Shown here: positions 58,795 through 64,000 of the stretch, piece by piece | Layout: every line of letters begins with the position of its first letter | How positions within the stretch are numbered: position 1 is the first letter of the stretch | DNA from: Crocodylus rhombifer | Lineage: Eukaryota; Chordata; Crocodylia; Crocodylidae | DNA: 64,000 nt | Assembly: GCA_038503035.1 (NCBI GenBank) | Contig: JAVSML010001159.1 | Coordinates: 124,001 to 188,000 of the forward strand | Direction of reading: 5' to 3' | Program-made: the position numbers and the translations under genes | The notes under the pieces: generated by a model | What the model was told of the DNA's origin: nothing | What the model saw: only the letters and a program-made list of their open reading frames with translations | Databases searched by the model: none

Positions 58795-58920
58795 AGTTAT
58801 ACTGATGCACAAGAATAGGGAATGTAACTCATCTAAGATCACCCAGTAAGCCACCTGGAAAGTTAGGAACTGAACAGTATACACAGTTTAATATCCAATC
58901 CACCACGCCACAAGGTATGG
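58795..58920 (-). repeat. Degenerate MIR relic
   Basis: On + the stretch AACTCATCTAAGATCACCCA and AAGCCACCTGGAAAGTTAGG resembles the reverse complement of MIR. It is weak. Confidence 0.4.
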
Positions 58921-58939
58921 TTGTGAATGTTGGAAAATA

Positions 58940-60135
58940 CTGCATCTACTTGAATCCAAGATGACCCTGTATTTAAGACAACTCCTCAATAATTAGTTTC
59001 TATATATGGAACATTTATAACTGTTATAATTTTCCATATATAGAATCTAAGTATTGGAGGGTCATCTTAAATGCAGTGGAGGGGAGAAGCAGTGGCAGGG
59101 TCAAACAGTTTGACCCCTGATGCCTATTTGCATTATTTGCCCACCAAGGCCTGCCCTGCCACAGCCTCTTCCCCCTGCACCTCCCCCCACCCTGCAGCCT
59201 CTGCCCCTATGCCAGCCCCCCTACCCACTGCTTACCTTTGCTCAGGTGCTGGCAGGCTCTGCCCATGCTCCAGCCTGGGACACAGGCTTGCTCTGGTCCC
59301 AGCCCAGCCTGGGAACAGTACCGGTGACATGGCAGCTCTGACCCTGGAGGCAGGGCCAGCTGGAGCCATGCCACTGCTGCTGCTCCCGGGCTGGATGTGG
59401 CCAGAGCAAGCACATACTCCATGTCCTAGGTTAGAGCAGGGCAGAGCCTGTCAGTAGGGTGACCACCCATCCCTTATTGGGTGGGACAGTCCCAAAATGA
59501 GAACATCAAGTCCCGGTCCCAAGCGGCATGACTCCAAGACAGCGTTTGTCCTGGATTCCCAGTATTGTGCAGGGATCCAGGTTTTCCATTCACCGTGGAA
59601 AAACACAGGAAATGGCAGGTTTCCCCTTGCAGGCTGGCAAAGTTCCAGTCTTCACGGCGCTGTGGGGAGTGGGATGCATGGGGAGCCACATGCATGTGCG
59701 TACACATGCACATGGCCAGGAATACAGCCCCAGGCAGCAGTGGAGAGCAGCTCCCTCAGCTGCCTGCAGGTAAGTCTGTGGCAGGGGCGGAGGCAGATTG
59801 AGGCCCCATGTTGAGGGAGGGAGTAGGGCAGGGTTAGTGGCTGGAGCTGGCAGTGCTTCCCAGCCAAGGTGCTGCGTGGGGCCCAGGGAAGGAATCTGCA
59901 GCCACAGGGCCAGCCAAAGTATGGGATGGCACCACAGGCAACTTGTCCAGCAGGCAGTGAGGGAGGCCGGGTCCCCGCTGCTGCATGCACTCCCAGGGAG
60001 GGGGGAGATCTCTGCATGGGGCTGGGAGGGTGTGCCTGTTTCCTCACTGCCCTATGCTCAAATCCAAGACGAGAGGCTTTTTCACCATGTTCAATGGGGA
60101 AAAGAAAACCTTGTCTTGAAATCGAGTAAATACAG
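58940..60135. mobile_element. TA-flanked DNA transposon with a nested insertion
   Basis: The left end CTGCATCTACTTGAATCCAA and the reverse complement of the right end CTGTATTTACTCGATTTCAA form an inverted repeat, with TA on both sides (58938-58939 and 60136-60137). AATCCAAGACGA recurs at about 60060. A second element starts at about 59456 with AGGGTGACCACCCATCCC, a motif I associate with a common reptilian hAT family; its right end was not found. Long frames inside are GC-rich repeat sequence. Confidence 0.6.
59456..59600. mobile_element. Partial hAT-like element nested in 58940-60135
   Basis: It starts AGGGTGACCACCCATCCC and continues with GGGACAGTCCCAAAATG and ATTCCCAGTATTGTGCAGGG, similar in arrangement to a reptilian hAT family that begins AGGGTGACCA. 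No right terminal repeat or duplication was recognised, so the end is approximate. Confidence 0.4.
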
Positions 60136-63100
60136 TATCCATACTACAGATACAAGAAAGGGAGAAGTAATGGTGTGGAAAAAGTAACTCATGTGAGGTG
60201 TAGCTAAGCCCAAATCAGATCCCCCAGAACTGGGAAAACTCCAGGCCCAGATAAAATTTCAGGTTGAGTCAAATCCTTCTGAAAAGCCTTATGGGTCCAG
60301 GGTTGCTTTGGGAACCAGCAGCTACCCCCGAGTCCTATGGTGTAGCCTGTGGGGCCACCTTGTGATCCAGGCAATTTAGTTAGATACAGCAACTGGGACT
60401 TTGGTTTGCACGGACTATATGTCTACAAGGAAGACAAGGGTGTTTGTAACTGTGTAAAAATTAAGAGTCCAATCTTGAGAGATCCTAAGTTTTTGACTTT
60501 GAAGGTACCAAATATTTTACAGGATCCAGTTCTACAAGTTCTCCTATACGTGGGCTTTGGCAGTCTCCCAGGTGTTTAACACAGAGCTCGGATGGATTAC
60601 CTTTAGTGCCCCATGAGTTATTCTGACCCTGAAACTGGAGATGCTGTCGCTTAGAAAAGTGTGTCACTGAGAGCAAATCTGCCAAAGAGCTATTAAGAGT
60701 GACAGCTCCTGACAGGCTTCATCTTGGGGACAAAGTCATGGGGACAGGTTTGACTTGCAGCATCAAGTGCGCTTAGCAAGGCTGCCAGCTGCAGCTGGGA
60801 GAAGAGCTCGCGGTGAGAAGCTATTGCACATACCCTGCTAGGTGGGTCTAGGAAAATGTGCCATGCAGGCTTCCACCATGGCATGGTTTAACCTTGATGT
60901 TCCCATTTACTTTAATTAATATTCTGCTAATAGCACATGGATGGGTAACATCAGAATCACCAAAGGGACAAAATGCATTCAGATCATGAGTTCCCATTTG
61001 ATATGATGGTTGCTAAATTAGCTAAGTATTTTTTCTGAGTTAGATATCCAATACACAAGTAAAACTTGCTGAGGCCTGCCCTAGAGCTATTATAACTTAC
61101 TTTTCCTTGCTTCATGAACACCTCCATCTCCTGCAGAAATATTTGAATTGACTCTGGGATCTGACCCACTCTGCATTTTGTAGCTTGACTACATTATTCC
61201 TACAAATCAAACAAAAGAATTTAATTTTTTCAGCTTGAACAGAGGAATGTGAAGGGTTTTTTTTTTTTCCTGAGGCAGGGAATAGTTATGCCAGATTCTC
61301 TTTCCCACATTTTGTCCCAGTTTACCCGCAAAAGCCACACACTGCAACAAGCCTCCTTCTCGCAGGAAAATACAGATCTAGCAAAGTGTATATGCATATA
61401 GAAAAGCTCTGAGGGCCAGATTTCAGATTTGTTTTGCCAGTGTGAATCTGGAGTGACTCCTACAAAACCAGTGAAGTTACTCTGGATGTAAGCCAAACAT
61501 CTGGCTCATCTGCTATTTTAATATGCAAACTAAAATGAAGCAAACAAAGTTATTAGGTCTGATTCATACTCTTGTAACTCCATTTTCTTCCATCTTGCAT
61601 TTTCTTGATTTATGCCAGGGCATGTGAGATGAGAATCAGGGTTATGGATCATAGTGAAATTACTCCAGAGTGATGTTGGCATAATAGCAGTATCAAGCCC
61701 ATTGCTCGTTTGAAGGCGGAAGATTTACACTACTTTACAACACGATAAGAGGAAAAACTACCCCTTCGTTCTTAGTAGTTCTAAGATAAATGTTTCATTA
61801 CAGAGAAGAGGGAACATACTGGTGCCCAATCTGACTGCAAAGAAAGTAAAGAAAACAAGTAACTTGTAAGAGAAAAAGCCTCTGAAAATCAGAGAAGTCC
61901 ACAGCCTTAGCAAGAAAATGAGAGGCGACTCGAGAGCAGGAAGGAAAGGGGAAGGTTATGTCATTAGAGACTGGAATTCAATGTTTTGATGAAACTCCAT
62001 GGATACAGGAAGGAGCAGGGTGGGTAAAAATAGCAAAATGAATATGGTATGAGTTCCAAGAATTCAGCTCTGAAAAGAAAGAAATATATGTTCTTGCTTA
62101 AAAGCAGAAGGGAAAAGTTATGTGTTGATATGAACCCAGTACAAAGATTGAAAGGGGAAGAAAAAGGTTGTTGCATATGTTTTCTAGTCTTTTTCTGACC
62201 AAAACATGGAAATTTGCATTGTGATATACATTTTATCCAGCTGCTCAGTGGCTTGGTTCCCAAGAGAGGGAAAACACTTCTTTAGTAAAATCTTCCCATC
62301 AGAAGACCTTGGGGGCTATTCAAGTGAAACTTTTTTTTTCAGGCTAAACAGGCACACACACGCATACACATGCACAACAGCACTGTTCACAGTTTGAGAA
62401 AATAGCCCTAATTTATAGAATGGGAGACCTTTTATAGTCACACATTAGCCAATAGGCAGTTAGACTAAAACCTCCATTCTCTTTGCACCATACCATATAT
62501 TCTAGCATTTCTCTGGGCCAGAGATTCACACCTCATTTATAAAACATAAAGCTCTTAGGACAAAAAAGAAAGAAAGAATAAAAGAAAATCAACCAGTTTA
62601 CTTAGTTGAATTTTTTTTATGTCAGAACAGATGGTAACATATCACCATGGAAGTTTTTATAAAAATTTCCATCTTTTAACTTTGAACATGGGTCTTAAAT
62701 TTTTCCCTGGTGAAAATGTGGAGTGTGAGTCATTAAACATGCCATGTGCTAGCTGCATAGGATTTTCACTTACTTTATTCAGAAAAGTCAGAAAGCCATT
62801 CCATTACAGTAACTGCTTTTTTTCCACCTGGGCAAGTAGCCAATTCCATCATCTCAGAGTCAGCAATATGAACAAGGAAGGTATAGTCCAAGGAGCTGGA
62901 ATGCATAGACAAGGGGAGACGCATGCACAGTGTGAAGGGCAGCAGTCAATTGCTAAAGCCTAAACAACTGTCAATAGAGGTAGCTTAAATTATGAGTCCT
63001 TTAATTCACTGATTGAAAAATTAGGACTTGATCCTGTAGGATGCTGAGTGCTCATAACTCCCCATGAATGTCCAGCACATCTTGGATCTTTGCCCTAAAT

Positions 63101-64000
63101 GCTTTTTCTAACTCCTCCTGAAGGCTAAGGGTCTAACTCTTCTGGACTCTGTGGGAAATTTGGCCAGTAACTGCTATGTAAGCAGGATAAGGTCCAGGCC
63201 AGCTGATCCTAATTTGCTGTAGTATCTTAGGATCTAGAGGTCTAGAGATGAAATGATGGTCAGTCTCAGCTCCAGCCAGCAGTGCCCTCCAGGTTTAGAG
63301 AAGCAACAGATTTTTTGGTGTAGAAACTACAAAAAAGACTTCTTCACTGAGGCTGCAGGACACGGACAAGCTCTCTTGGTTCCCTGTAGCTTCCAGATGT
63401 GACTGCAAGCTGTGGTGCCAGCAGTCACTACACAGCATCTTTGTAAATCATGGCTTAAGATTCAGCCCTTATTGATAAAACTGTTGATCATACCTTCCTG
63501 ACGACTGGGGTGAATCTTTGTCAAAATCCAAGAACTCAGTTCCTTTGGGGATCTAGAGAGGCATCAAATCCAGATCAAGAGAGACATGAAAGATGCATGT
63601 GATATATTACCACCTAGCTGCCTATGGTCTTGAATGTATTAATAATGCATAAAGGTGGATGTGTGGGTAGATATATCATCTTCCAAAGCCACTGTCATCC
63701 AGAAATAGGTTGCATCATTATTCCCAACCTGTATGATGCCTCCTGACACCTGGTAGTGGGGTGAATAGCATCTTGTTGGATGGCAGGAATCATAGGACAG
63801 AATTTCCCCTCAAGAAATAGCTCACATACCTTTATATAATGAATGAGCTCATTTCACTTGACTTTGCCAGAAACAATAAAAGTTAGAAAACGTCCCAGTA
63901 ATTAAAATAAAGTGTTACCTAGATTTATGGTGAGAAATGTGAAATGTCAGGCAATCGAGCGCACCTCCAAGCTCACAAATAAGCCTCACATTTGTTAGCA

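Larger units (their letters stand above)
34781..64000. other. Intergenic region beyond FAAP20, probably towards SKI
   Basis: No spliced or single-exon gene was recognised on either strand. Open frames of 100-200 codons here fall in GC-rich repeats or decayed CR1. Stretches with nothing I can name are about 35550-37140, 37360-39030, 41090-42400, 48430-51990, 52290-53520, 54130-55770 and 60150-64000. The link to SKI rests on human gene order only. Confidence 0.6.

Noticed and set aside
62619..62963. 114-codon frame (+)
   Set aside because: No recognisable motif or splice context in AT-rich intergenic sequence.

Overview
The window is vertebrate nuclear DNA, most likely from a crocodilian. That assignment rests on heavy CR1 retroposon content, many hAT-like and mariner-like DNA transposon remnants of reptilian type, CORE-SINE/MIR relics, and spliced genes with amniote-like proteins. 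It is inferred from repeat and protein character, not from a database search. There are no operons, CRISPR arrays, phages or bacterial features.

Two genes can be supported, both by splice-consistent exons. (1) The last two coding exons of PRKCZ (atypical protein kinase C zeta) lie on the + strand at 17842-17957 and 21810-21897. They encode the C-terminal tail, and a polyadenylation signal follows near 22283. Everything from 1 to 17841 appears to be the preceding PRKCZ intron; no earlier kinase exon was found in it. (2) A complete four-exon FAAP20 (Fanconi anaemia core-complex associated protein 20) lies on the - strand. Its coding exons are 34478-34563, 32383-32518, 30550-31199 and 26497-26569, and they join in frame to about 314 residues ending in a UBZ-type ubiquitin-binding zinc finger. 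The two genes converge tail to tail with about 3.6 kb between their polyadenylation signals, the same arrangement as human 1p36.33. FAAP20 starts in a CpG island (about 34330-34780) with NRF1-like and ETS-like motifs.

From about 34.8 kb to 64 kb I see no gene. In human the next gene beyond FAAP20 is SKI, so this is probably the FAAP20-SKI intergenic interval. It holds three MIR relics, two long decayed CR1 copies (45673-47330 and 55777-57990, both - strand), several hAT-like elements, a strong fold-back structure near 40.65 kb, a 142-bp tandem duplication near 52.1 kb, and a nested transposon complex at 58.9-60.1 kb.

The most interesting observation is in the FAAP20 promoter. A 101-bp stretch just upstream of the start codon (34664-34764, - strand) aligns without gaps, at about 70 of 101 positions by my hand count, to an interspersed repeat inside the PRKCZ intron (8495-8595, + strand). 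Most differences put G or C in the promoter copy. This suggests that part of the FAAP20 CpG-island promoter descends from a transposable element. I found no clearly new multi-gene system; the window is otherwise ordinary, repeat-rich amniote DNA.
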